A DNA stretch of 17,033 nucleotides from JAWWBG01 sp033721095 (lineage in GTDB: Bacteria > Actinomycetota > Nitriliruptoria > Nitriliruptorales > Nitriliruptoraceae): positions 1-17,033 of the forward strand of contig JAWWBG010000032.1 in assembly GCA_033721095.1 (NCBI GenBank), given 5' to 3'. The notes under the pieces were generated by a model that had not been told where the DNA came from, did not search any database, and worked only from the letters and a program-made list of their open reading frames with translations. Numbering within the stretch: position 1 is the stretch's first letter; every line of letters begins with the position of its first letter. The translations under genes were made by a program, and so were the position numbers. This document shows positions 1 to 6,207 of this stretch, one piece after another.

Positions 1-35
1 GCCGCCTTGCCCGACAGCTCGCGCGTGCGGCTCAT
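1..35 (-). CDS. ltp2: 5' end of an Ltp2-like lipid-transfer protein / steroid retro-aldolase (partial)
   Basis: Only the first 11 complete codons are inside the window (start ATG at 35-33). They read MSRTRELSGKAA with the last codon incomplete. The ATG overlaps the TGA of the preceding MaoC gene by 4 nt (ATGA), as at the other junctions of this cassette. In mycobacteria the gene after chsH1 is ltp2, a thiolase-fold protein whose N-terminus, as I recall it, also contains an LSGKAAI-like segment. Ltp2 cleaves the hydrated 3-carbon side chain of the steroid CoA ester to the 17-keto steroid and propionyl-CoA, working in complex with the DUF35 part of ChsH2. The assignment rests on gene order and a very short N-terminus, so it is an inference. 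The bulk of the gene lies to the left of the window. Confidence 0.6.
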   Translation of the reverse strand, partial: MSRTRELSGKA

Positions 36-469
36 GGGGCCTCCGATTCGGGGACGGTGCAGGTGACGATTGCGCTCGCGTGACGACCGCTGGTGACGTT
101 TGCCTCGACGGTGACCTCGAGGCGCTCCCGACCCTCACCGGTCGATTCCCGCGCGCTGACGGTGCCGGCCAGCGTGAGGGTGTCGCCGGCAATGGCGGGG
201 AGCCCGAGCCGCAGGGACGACTTCTCGATGATGGTCGCGGGCCCGGCCCACTCGATGACGTACTGCTGGCAAATGCCGCTGGTGGTCAGGATGTTGAGGA
301 AGACGTTGTCGAGGCCGGCGCGCTGGGCGGCGCTGATGTCGTGGTGCACGTCCTCGAAATCCCGTGACGCGATGGCCGTCGAGATCACGAACGTCGGCGT
401 CAACTCGATCGTCTTGGTTGGCAGCTCGGTGCCGAGCTCGCTCGAGGGTCTCGTGCTGACCGCGCTCAT
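32..469 (-). CDS. chsH1: MaoC-like hot-dog hydratase subunit (ChsH1-like)
   Basis: A single-domain hot-dog protein of 145 residues, close to the size of mycobacterial ChsH1. Residues 36-43 read RDFEDVHH. The Asp37...His42 spacing matches the D-x-N-P-x-H catalytic motif of MaoC/(R)-specific enoyl-CoA hydratases, so this is probably the subunit that carries the catalytic dyad. In the known system ChsH1 pairs with the MaoC domain of ChsH2 to hydrate the 17(20)-unsaturated 3-carbon side-chain CoA ester of a steroid. Its ATG (469-467) overlaps the stop of the DUF35 gene by 4 nt, and its own stop overlaps the ltp2-like start by 4 nt, so the cassette is translationally coupled. No signal peptide or membrane segment is seen, so it should be cytosolic. 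Substrate is inferred from context; a generic MaoC hydratase for another acyl-CoA remains possible. Confidence 0.82.
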   Translation of the reverse strand: MSAVSTRPSSELGTELPTKTIELTPTFVISTAIASRDFEDVHHDISAAQRAGLDNVFLNILTTSGICQQYVIEWAGPATIIEKSSLRLGLPAIAGDTLTLAGTVSARESTGEGRERLEVTVEANVTSGRHASAIVTCTVPESEAP

Positions 470-885
470 GCGGCCACCGGGCGGAACGCCGGAATGGTCA
501 GCGTCGGGTCCAGCTCGACCCAGGTCAGCTCGACGGGCATGCCGATCTCGACGGCCTCCGGTTCGATGTTCACCAGGTTGCTGACGAAGCGGATGCCCTC
601 ATCCAGTTCGAGGAGCGCAGCGATCGTGCCGGGCTCGACGCCGGGCAGCGGCGGGTACCGGTGGACGACGTACGAATAGACCGTGCCCCGACCTGACAGC
701 TCGCGCGTCGTCCAGTCGGTCGATTGGCAGCTGGCGCACATGGGCCGCGCGGGGTGGCAGATGGTGTCGCAGTTCGTGCAGACCTTGGCGAGGAACCTGC
801 GTTCGTCGACGCCGGCCCAGAAGTACTCGTTGTCGGGGTTGATGACCGGCCGGGGCCGCATCGTCCGCTCGTCGAAGTCGCTCAC
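466..885 (-). CDS. DUF35 zinc-ribbon/OB-fold acyl-CoA-binding protein (ChsH2 C-terminal half)
   Basis: A 139-residue protein. The start is the GTG at 885-883, which overlaps the TGA of the preceding MaoC gene (GTGA). A longer open frame to 1023 reads an arginine-rich shadow of that gene and is rejected. Cys pairs at 36/39 and 50/53 form the rubredoxin-like zinc ribbon typical of DUF35, followed by an OB-fold segment around residues 65-135. In mycobacterial ChsH2 this domain is fused behind a MaoC domain and is the docking partner that activates the Ltp2 aldolase. Here it is a separate gene lying exactly between the two MaoC genes. The likely role is a CoA-ester channel or scaffold between hydratase and retro-aldolase. 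The family call is firm from the zinc ribbon and neighbours; the aldolase-partner role is inferred. Confidence 0.85.
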   Translation of the reverse strand: MSDFDERTMRPRPVINPDNEYFWAGVDERRFLAKVCTNCDTICHPARPMCASCQSTDWTTRELSGRGTVYSYVVHRYPPLPGVEPGTIAALLELDEGIRFVSNLVNIEPEAVEIGMPVELTWVELDPTLTIPAFRPVAA

Positions 886-1382
886 GATCGGGCCTTCGGC
901 TTGAACTTGAGGAGCTTCATGCGCGCCGTGCCAACCAGCTCGCCCTCCTGGTCGACGTAGTCGTAGCGCGTGCCGACGAAGTAGCCCGTCCCGAGCCCGG
1001 TTTCCTTGGGGCCCTCGATCCACTCGATCGACCGGGTCTCGGTGATGCGCGTACCCAGCGTCAACGGCTTGAGGAACTCCTGTGAGTAGTCGGTGGCGAC
1101 CACGGAGGTGAAGCCGCCCTCCTCGACGGCGCGCAGCGCCTGGTCGCGTGGGCCGCCGTCATTCCTGGGCGTCTCCATCGTCCACACGCCGAGCATCGCG
1201 GGTGGTGCCGTGATCGCACCGAAGGGCGACTGGCTCGCGTCCAGCCAAGCGGGATTGGTGTCCCCGAACGCGTCCACCCAGTGGCGGATCATCGGCTCGT
1301 TCACGACGTCGGGAGCCACCAGCGGCTCGCCCTCGCCAGCCGCGATCACGGCCTCGACGGCCTCGACGATCGGATCGGACAT
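882..1382 (-). CDS. MaoC N-terminal (FAS1-like) hot-dog dehydratase-domain protein (ChsH2 N-terminal half)
   Basis: A 166-residue protein from ATG 1382-1380, preceded by GGAG with a 5-nt spacer; this start is preferred over upstream in-frame codons that would overlap the operator. Residues about 28-52 contain PMIRHWVDAFGDTNPAW, the N-terminal MaoC hot-dog signature in which the catalytic His position is replaced by Trp. It is therefore likely a structural, acyl-CoA-binding half that needs the ChsH1-like partner. It corresponds to the front half of ChsH2; together with the following 139-residue DUF35 protein it totals about 305 residues, close to the fused mycobacterial protein. It is the first gene of the minus-strand cassette, and its promoter region holds a KstR-type operator. 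The role is hydration of steroid side-chain enoyl-CoA, by family and context. Confidence 0.85.
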   Translation of the reverse strand: MSDPIVEAVEAVIAAGEGEPLVAPDVVNEPMIRHWVDAFGDTNPAWLDASQSPFGAITAPPAMLGVWTMETPRNDGGPRDQALRAVEEGGFTSVVATDYSQEFLKPLTLGTRITETRSIEWIEGPKETGLGTGYFVGTRYDYVDQEGELVGTARMKLLKFKPKARS

Positions 1383-1443
1383 CACGACTCCAGGGGCGGC
1401 GACGGGGACTCGTGGCGGGGAATCGAGGACGCTACCGAAAAAC

Positions 1444-1457
1444 GAGAACACGTTCTA
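1444..1457. promoter_or_regulatory. KstR-type operator in the chsH/fadA5 divergent promoter
   Basis: The 14-mer GAGAACACGTTCTA fits the TNNAACNNGTTNNA consensus of KstR, the TetR-family cholesterol-catabolism repressor, at every fixed base except the first (G for T). Its core is a perfect inverted repeat, AGAAC-AC-GTTCT. It lies between the divergent starts at 1382 (minus) and 1496 (plus), so one site could control both cassettes. Thirteen bases (AACACGTTCTAGT) are identical to the second site near 15521. The regulator gene is not in the window. Confidence 0.75.
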
Positions 1458-1495
1458 GTTCTGTACGCTGGCCCGACTCGACCCGGAGTGCTCCC

Positions 1496-2662
1496 ATGAC
1501 CGAAGCCGTCATCGTCGACGCTGGCCGCTCCCCCATCGGCAAGCGCAACGGGTGGCTGTCCGGGGTGCACCCGGCCCATGCGCTGGGCCAGACGCTCGAG
1601 AACCTGATCAACAAGGCGGGCATCGACGCCGCCAGCGTCGACCAGGTCGTGGGCGGCTGTGTCACCCAGGCCGGCGAGCAGGGGGCCAGCATCACGCGCT
1701 ACGCCTGGCTCGCCCAGCACCTGCCTGCCAGCACGGCCTGCACCACCATCGACTGCCAGTGCGGGTCGGCGCAACAGGCCAATCACTTCATCCAGGGGCT
1801 GATCCTCGCGGGTGCGATCGACGTCGGCATCGCCTGTGGCGTCGAGATGATGAGCCGGGTCGGGCTCGGCGACAACGTCATCAACGGCCCGGGGATCCCC
1901 CGCCCGGACGACTGGGACATCGACCTCCCCAACCAGTTCGTCGGTGCCGAGCGGATCGCCGCCGACCGTGGCATCTCCCGCGAGGACGTCGACGAGATCG
2001 CCTTCCGCAGCCAGGCGAACGCGAAGCGTGCCCAGGAGGAGGGCCGCTTCGACCGCGAGATCCTCCCGATCACCGCACCGGTCCTCGACGAGGACGGCAA
2101 GCCCACCGACGAGACGGCGACGGTCACGACCGACCAAGGCGTCCGCGACACGACCATGGAGGGCCTCGCGGGCCTGCGGACGGTGGTGGATGGCGGTGTG
2201 CACACGGCCGGGAACTCGTCGCAGATCTCGGACGGTGCCGCCGCGGTGTTGTGGATGTCGCGGGAACGCGCCGAGGCCGAGGGCCTGACCCCGCGGGCGC
2301 GAATCGTTGCGCAGACGCTGGTCGGCGACGACCCCTACTACCACCTTGACGGCCCCCGCCGTGCGACGCGGGAGGTGCTCGACAAGGCCGGCATGACCAT
2401 GGCCGACATCGACGTCTTCGAGATCAACGAGGCGTTCGCATCGGTGGTCGCCAGCTGGGGCAGGGAACACGAGCCCGATTGGGACCGGGTCAATCCCAAC
2501 GGCGGCGCCATCGCGCTCGGCCACCCCGTGGGTTGCACCGGTTCGCGGCTGATCACCACCGCGCTCCACGAGCTCGAGCGCAGCGACCAGTCCACGGCCC
2601 TGATCTCGATGTGCGCCGGCGGCGCGCTGGCCACCGGCACGATCATCGAACGTCTCGCATGA
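1496..2662 (+). CDS. fadA5: Steroid side-chain beta-ketoacyl-CoA thiolase (FadA5-like)
   Basis: A 388-residue thiolase from ATG 1496, with GGAG seven bases upstream; the frame is open further 5' but would run through the operator. All thiolase active-site elements are present: nucleophilic Cys89 in DCQCGSA, the NEAFA motif near 311, His at about 343 in GHPVG, and the second Cys at about 373 in CAGGALATG. The DCQCGSA context, WDIDLPNQF and PYYHLDGP are features I recall from mycobacterial FadA5 and not from general acetoacetyl-CoA thiolases. FadA5 cleaves 3,22-dioxochol-4-ene-24-oyl-CoA, shortening the side chain from five to three carbons with release of acetyl-CoA. It is cytosolic. It is followed by an EchA19-like hydratase and is divergent from the chsH-type cassette under a shared KstR-type operator. 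The steroid-thiolase call is strong; the exact substrate is inferred. Confidence 0.9.
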   Translation: MTEAVIVDAGRSPIGKRNGWLSGVHPAHALGQTLENLINKAGIDAASVDQVVGGCVTQAGEQGASITRYAWLAQHLPASTACTTIDCQCGSAQQANHFIQGLILAGAIDVGIACGVEMMSRVGLGDNVINGPGIPRPDDWDIDLPNQFVGAERIAADRGISREDVDEIAFRSQANAKRAQEEGRFDREILPITAPVLDEDGKPTDETATVTTDQGVRDTTMEGLAGLRTVVDGGVHTAGNSSQISDGAAAVLWMSRERAEAEGLTPRARIVAQTLVGDDPYYHLDGPRRATREVLDKAGMTMADIDVFEINEAFASVVASWGREHEPDWDRVNPNGGAIALGHPVGCTGSRLITTALHELERSDQSTALISMCAGGALATGTIIERLA

Positions 2663-2668
2663 GCACTC

Positions 2669-2707
2669 GCCATCGAATCGAGCGCATCTGACAGGCGCCT
2701 CGATGGC
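2669..2707 (+). other. Potential stem-loop between fadA5 and echA19 genes
   Basis: GCCATCGA (2669-2676) is the exact reverse complement of TCGATGGC (2700-2707). Inside these arms GCGC (2682-2685) can pair with GCGC (2695-2698), leaving a 9-nt loop. It begins just after the thiolase stop codon and ends about 30 nt before the GGAGG ribosome-binding site of the next gene. No T-run follows, so it may be an mRNA-processing or partial-termination element, or chance. Confidence 0.35.
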
Positions 2708-2754
2708 CAGGCACACCCTCGCGCCCACGGCGTCCAACCTGGAGGACGACACGC

Positions 2755-3555
2755 ATGAGTGAGCAGCCGCACGCCCTCGTCGAGAAGGACGGGCACGTCG
2801 TCACGGTGACGATGAACCGCCCGGAGGCCAAGAACGCCCTGTCCGGCGAGATGCTGACGATCATGGCCGAGGCGTGGGACATGATCGACGAGGATCCCGA
2901 CGTGCGCTGCGCCATCCTCACCGGTGCCGGCGGCGTCTTCTGCGCCGGTGCCGACCTCAAGGCCATGGGGTCGGGGTTCGCCGGCCGCAAGGACGCTGGC
3001 GACACGCTGTCGTCCGGCGCCGAGGTGGCCTGGAAGGGGCTGTTGCGCAACCACCGGCTTCGCAAGCCGCTGATCGCGGCCGTCGAGGGCTGGGCCGTCG
3101 CGGGGGGCACCGAGATCCTCCAGGCAACCGACATCCGCGTCGCGGGCGAGTCCGCGACCTTCGGCGTGACCGAGGCGACCCGCGGCCTGTTTCCCATGGG
3201 GGGATCGACCGTGCGCCTCCAGCGGCAGATCCCGCTGACCCACGCGATGGACATCCTGTTGACCGGTCGTCACGTTCCCGCGCCCGAGGCGCTCGCGATG
3301 GGGCTGATCGGGCGGGTGGTCCCGGACGGCCAGGCGTTGGCCGTGGCCACCGAGATCGCCGGGCAGGTCGCGGCCAACGCGCCGCTGTCGGTGCAGGCGA
3401 TCAAGGCGTCCGTGCTGGCGACGGCCGGCCTCCCGGAACAGGAGGCGCTGCCCATCGAGCTGCAGACCGGCATCCCCGTCTTCATGTCGAAGGACGCCAA
3501 GGAAGGGGCGATGGCGTTCGCGGAGAAGCGCCCACCCGTGTGGTCGGGCGAGTGA
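2755..3555 (+). CDS. echA19: Enoyl-CoA hydratase, steroid side chain (EchA19-like)
   Basis: A 266-residue crotonase-fold protein. The ATG at 2755 has GGAGG nine bases upstream. The oxyanion-hole segment GAGGVFCAGADLK lies near residues 57-69. Both acid/base glutamates are present: Glu120 in AGGTE and Glu140 in FGVTE, spaced 20 residues apart like the Glu144/Glu164 pair of the rat enzyme, so it should be an active hydratase. The run GGTEILQATDIRVAGESA and the ending FAEKRPPVW closely resemble what I recall of Mycobacterium EchA19, which hydrates the 22-ene of 3-oxo-chol-4,22-diene-24-oyl-CoA. That step precedes FadA5, the gene immediately upstream, so the pair fits one round of beta-oxidation. 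The intervening hydroxyacyl-CoA dehydrogenase is not in the window. It is cytosolic and likely co-transcribed with the thiolase. It converges on the SRPBCC-like gene with only 13 nt between stops. Confidence 0.88.
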   Translation: MSEQPHALVEKDGHVVTVTMNRPEAKNALSGEMLTIMAEAWDMIDEDPDVRCAILTGAGGVFCAGADLKAMGSGFAGRKDAGDTLSSGAEVAWKGLLRNHRLRKPLIAAVEGWAVAGGTEILQATDIRVAGESATFGVTEATRGLFPMGGSTVRLQRQIPLTHAMDILLTGRHVPAPEALAMGLIGRVVPDGQALAVATEIAGQVAANAPLSVQAIKASVLATAGLPEQEALPIELQTGIPVFMSKDAKEGAMAFAEKRPPVWSGE

Positions 3556-3557
3556 AA

Positions 3558-3573
3558 CCTGACCGTCGTCAGG
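3558..3573. terminator. Short inverted repeat at a convergent junction, possible bidirectional terminator
   Basis: CCTGAC-CGTC-GTCAGG is a perfect 6-bp inverted repeat with a 4-base loop. It spans the junction of two convergent genes; the minus-strand stop codon (3571-3569) sits inside the right arm. A near-identical element lies at the other convergent junction (16298-16313). There is no T-tract, so intrinsic termination is not proven. Confidence 0.45.
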
Positions 3574-4039
3574 CCTCGATGCGCTCCTCGGCCGCGAGGT
3601 CGATCGGCGCGGCGGCGATGGCGTTGCGGATCCCGTTGACGTAGTCGTTCGTCAGGTCCTGGAGCCGGCGGATCGCTTCGCGCTCGGCCCTGGATCCCGG
3701 CATGCCGCCGATCGGACCGGTCTCCAGCGAGAAGACCAGCCGAGTCCCTTCGGGAACTTGCTTGGCGGCGATCTCACCGCTGAGGGCGATGGGCGACTCG
3801 GTCGCGGCCCATGCCAGGCGCTCGATGCCGGCCTCGGAAACCTGCGCCGTGAAGGCAATCGGCTTGTCGCCGAGGTCGAGGGTCCCCTTGATCGTCGACC
3901 CGGTGACGACCACCTTGTCCTGGAGCGCCATGCTCAACCGGCCACCCGTGTGCTCGGCACAACTGGCGAGATCGTCGGTGAGGGAGCGAATCGCGCCCGG
4001 AGCCGCATCGATGAGAATGGAGGATTCGACTCGTGCCAT
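3569..4039 (-). CDS. Small SRPBCC/CoxG-like protein, function unknown
   Basis: 156 residues from ATG 4039-4037, with GGAGG five bases upstream. The open frame extends further upstream, but that part is arginine/proline-rich and lacks any domain look. The pattern is a short beta strand with ESSILIDAAPGAIRSL, several alternating hydrophobic strands, and a long C-terminal amphipathic helix (about residues 115-150, RLQDLTNDYVNGIRNAIA). It resembles the SRPBCC (START/polyketide-cyclase/CoxG) fold, which holds hydrophobic ligands in a deep cavity. There is no signal peptide, so it is probably cytosolic or on the inner membrane face. It is the last minus-strand gene of the importer region, 142 nt after the two-TM membrane protein. 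A ligand-carrier role for an imported hydrophobic compound would suit the context but is a guess. The gene is solid; the family call is weak. Confidence 0.72.
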   Translation of the reverse strand: MARVESSILIDAAPGAIRSLTDDLASCAEHTGGRLSMALQDKVVVTGSTIKGTLDLGDKPIAFTAQVSEAGIERLAWAATESPIALSGEIAAKQVPEGTRLVFSLETGPIGGMPGSRAEREAIRRLQDLTNDYVNGIRNAIAAAPIDLAAEERIEA

Positions 4040-4181
4040 GGGGGCCTCCGGGGGGTGAGGTCCTGGCGCGGACGGGGGTTCGGCTCCGCGCACTGACAAG
4101 TATGCCCCACCCGCGGGCGGTTCGCCGCAACTGATGGAGGTTCGTGACGCTGCGTACGGGAAGCGGCGCCGGGGGTGACGC

Positions 4182-4727
4182 TCAGCGAGCCTCGGACGAC
4201 TTTCGGGTCGCCGACTTCTTCTTGCGTGCCTTCTTCTTCGCGGCGGTGGCTGCCGCGGGCCGGCGGACGCGCCCGGTGCCGTTCGACCTGGCCGCCTCGG
4301 CCGTGGTCGTCGTGAGCTCCTGGATGTCGCCACGAAGCAGCGAGAGCAGCTCGGCCATCTGTTCGGCCTGGCGGCGCTGCTGGTGGGCGACGCGCTCGAT
4401 CCAGACGCCGACATAGATCACGGCACCCCCGATGAGGAAGGCCGCCCCCAGGACCCCGCCCGAGACCAGGTAGGGGATCTGCTCGAACACGAACACGGTG
4501 TTGGCGGCGCCGTACCAACCAAGGATGATCAGCGCGAGACCGGCCGGGATCATGAACACCGCGGCCATGTACAGCACGCGGTCGTACTTGCCCACCTCGC
4601 TCGCCGAACCGCTGCCGGCACCTGCCAACAGGTCCGGATCGAGCTCGCGCAGGCCGGCGCCCTCGGTGATCTCGGCAACCTTCTCAGCCGGTGGCAGCGA
4701 GCTCAGCTGGGTCGTGTCGTCGTCCAT
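4182..4727 (-). CDS. Two-TM membrane protein with coiled coil and basic tail, unknown function
   Basis: 181 residues. The ATG (4727-4725) lies 3 nt after the stop of the exported-protein gene, with AGAGG seven bases upstream inside that gene's end, so the two are translationally linked. Layout: acidic N-terminus 1-50; TM helix about 51-73 (VLYMAAVFMIPAGLALIILG); second TM about 85-110; a probable coiled coil about 111-146 (RQAEQMAELLSLLRGDIQEL); and a Lys/Arg-rich tail 153-176 with KKKARKKK. With two TMs both ends should be on the same side, most likely the cytoplasm given the positive charge. I recognise no family. Its position after livF and the exported protein suggests an accessory membrane factor of the importer. 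The basic tail could bind nucleic acid or acidic lipids, but nothing shows which. Confidence 0.78.
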   Translation of the reverse strand: MDDDTTQLSSLPPAEKVAEITEGAGLRELDPDLLAGAGSGSASEVGKYDRVLYMAAVFMIPAGLALIILGWYGAANTVFVFEQIPYLVSGGVLGAAFLIGGAVIYVGVWIERVAHQQRRQAEQMAELLSLLRGDIQELTTTTAEAARSNGTGRVRRPAAATAAKKKARKKKSATRKSSEAR

Positions 4728-4730
4728 GGG

Positions 4731-6200
4731 TCAGCCTCTTGTTCGGAAGGCGATGGCGTCGTCGCCAAAGGTCGCGATGGTCACGGCGTGCAGCCCTCGG
4801 GCCACCAGGCCCAACAACAGCAGCACAAGGAAGATCAGCCCCCACGGCATGCCACCCCAGAACTCGCGCTCGACCGCGGCGGGCTGCGTCACCGGGCCCG
4901 GTTCGGGGTTGTTGACCACGGGTCCGGGGACCTCACCGGGCGGGTTGCTCACCGGCGGCGCCACGTGCGCGTGGGGCACGCCGGGCGCTGCCGGCGGTGC
5001 GACCGGCGGCGTGATCGTCGGCGGCCCGGGCAGCGGCGGCAGGTTGATGACCGGCGGCTGCACGGCCGACACCTTGACGCCGGCACGACCCACGATGATG
5101 CGGAAGGTCGAGCGGAAGTCGGTGATCGCGAGCGCGAACTGGAGCGCACCCTTGGGACCCTGGATGGGACCCTGGCAGGGTTGCGTCTCCTCGTCGGGCA
5201 GCTGGCTGATGACGTCGGCCAGAACGTCCTGCGCATCCCGGAGCGCCAGGTTGAGGATGTCCTTGAGTGGTCCGGTGTCGAGGGTGATGGCGACGCCACC
5301 GATGGTTCGCTCGGCCTGCAGGCCGTCGACCATGGTCTCGTCGGGCACGGCCTCGACCTTGACGCCGAGGAGCTGTTGGAAGTCGATGACCCCACCCAGG
5401 TTGAAGGGCACGCCGTCACCGTCGAGGAGCTCCTGGAGCGGGTTCTCCTCGGCGTCCTCGGCCCGGATCCCGTTCGAGTCCACGACGTACCGGGTGCCCG
5501 CGATCGTGATGGAGCCGGCCTCCTGGGATCCCGACACCTGGGCAGTGACGCCGTCGCTGGTGGCCTCGAGGGCCGTGCGGAAACCGTCGATGACGATCAT
5601 GCCGTCGAGCATCTCGATGCGTCCCGGCACGGCCTCCGCTGTCGCCAGGGACAACCCGTCCTCGGTCACCTCGCCAAGGGAAAAGCTGCGGGAACCCTCG
5701 GCGCTGAGGACGCCCGGCAGCAGCTCGCCGCCGCCGGTCGCCTGCCCGGTGGCGCGGAGCCCCGTCGCGGTCGCGGACATGCCGGGTTCCGCGTCGTCCT
5801 CGAACGGCTCGCCTGGATAGCTGGCTCGCGCCATGATGGGCCACAGGACGCTCTCGTCGCATGCCAGCTGGCCCAGCCCGTTGGCGATCCCATCCCCCGG
5901 CCACGTCGTCGACCCAATCCCGAGACCGACGGGTCCCGTGTTGAGGCTGGCATTGGAGTGATTGGCGCTGATCTCGAGGTGGGCCTTGCCCGGATCGACC
6001 GGGATCGGCACCAATTGCTCGAAGAGCTGGATGGTGACCGGGGCCGCGAAGGCCTCGGCCTTGTAGCCGGTGAAGAAGTCCTGTTCGACGCGCAGCTCCT
6101 GCGCGGACGCAAAGGGCGCAATCATCGCAACAAGCAACGCACCCACGAGCGAGATCGTTGACAGCGGTCGCAACAGCCGGATCAATCGTCGCATCGTCAC
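4731..6200 (-). CDS. Exported, C-terminally membrane-anchored protein of unknown function
   Basis: 489 residues. It could start at GTG 6200 (GAGG, 5-nt spacer) or at ATG 6194 two codons later; both keep the same signal peptide. Residues 1-33 are a classical Sec signal (MRRLIRLLRPL, hydrophobic core, cleavage after ASA). The exported body (about 34-390) shows no motif I recognise; it is rich in Gly, Ala, Asp and beta-type segments. Residues about 393-445 are a Pro-rich stalk (LPPLPGPPTITPPVAPP), followed by one TM helix (about 453-470, LIFLVLLLLGLVARG) and a short cytoplasmic tail. So the body sits outside the membrane on a stalk. It begins 7 nt after livF ends and is followed within 3 nt by the two-TM gene, so it is part of the importer operon. 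A substrate-capture, envelope-crossing or sensing accessory is conceivable. I cannot assign a function. Confidence 0.82.
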   Translation of the reverse strand: MTMRRLIRLLRPLSTISLVGALLVAMIAPFASAQELRVEQDFFTGYKAEAFAAPVTIQLFEQLVPIPVDPGKAHLEISANHSNASLNTGPVGLGIGSTTWPGDGIANGLGQLACDESVLWPIMARASYPGEPFEDDAEPGMSATATGLRATGQATGGGELLPGVLSAEGSRSFSLGEVTEDGLSLATAEAVPGRIEMLDGMIVIDGFRTALEATSDGVTAQVSGSQEAGSITIAGTRYVVDSNGIRAEDAEENPLQELLDGDGVPFNLGGVIDFQQLLGVKVEAVPDETMVDGLQAERTIGGVAITLDTGPLKDILNLALRDAQDVLADVISQLPDEETQPCQGPIQGPKGALQFALAITDFRSTFRIIVGRAGVKVSAVQPPVINLPPLPGPPTITPPVAPPAAPGVPHAHVAPPVSNPPGEVPGPVVNNPEPGPVTQPAAVEREFWGGMPWGLIFLVLLLLGLVARGLHAVTIATFGDDAIAFRTRG

Positions 6201-6207
6201 CCCTTCC

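Noticed and set aside
886..1023. 46-residue extension of the DUF35 protein
   Set aside because: Arg/Gly-rich shadow of the upstream MaoC gene; the GTG at 885 with the GTGA overlap gives the normal DUF35 N-terminus.
1382..2752. 456-residue open frame on the minus strand
   Set aside because: It is an antisense shadow of the thiolase gene: rich in Arg/Gly/Val/Asp, no domain, and it would cover the divergent promoter and operator.
4383..6161. 592-residue open frame on the plus strand
   Set aside because: Antisense to the exported and two-TM protein genes. Composition is His/Arg/Gly/Asp-rich with no domain, typical of a high-G+C shadow frame, while the minus frame has a clear signal peptide, TM and ribosome-binding sites.
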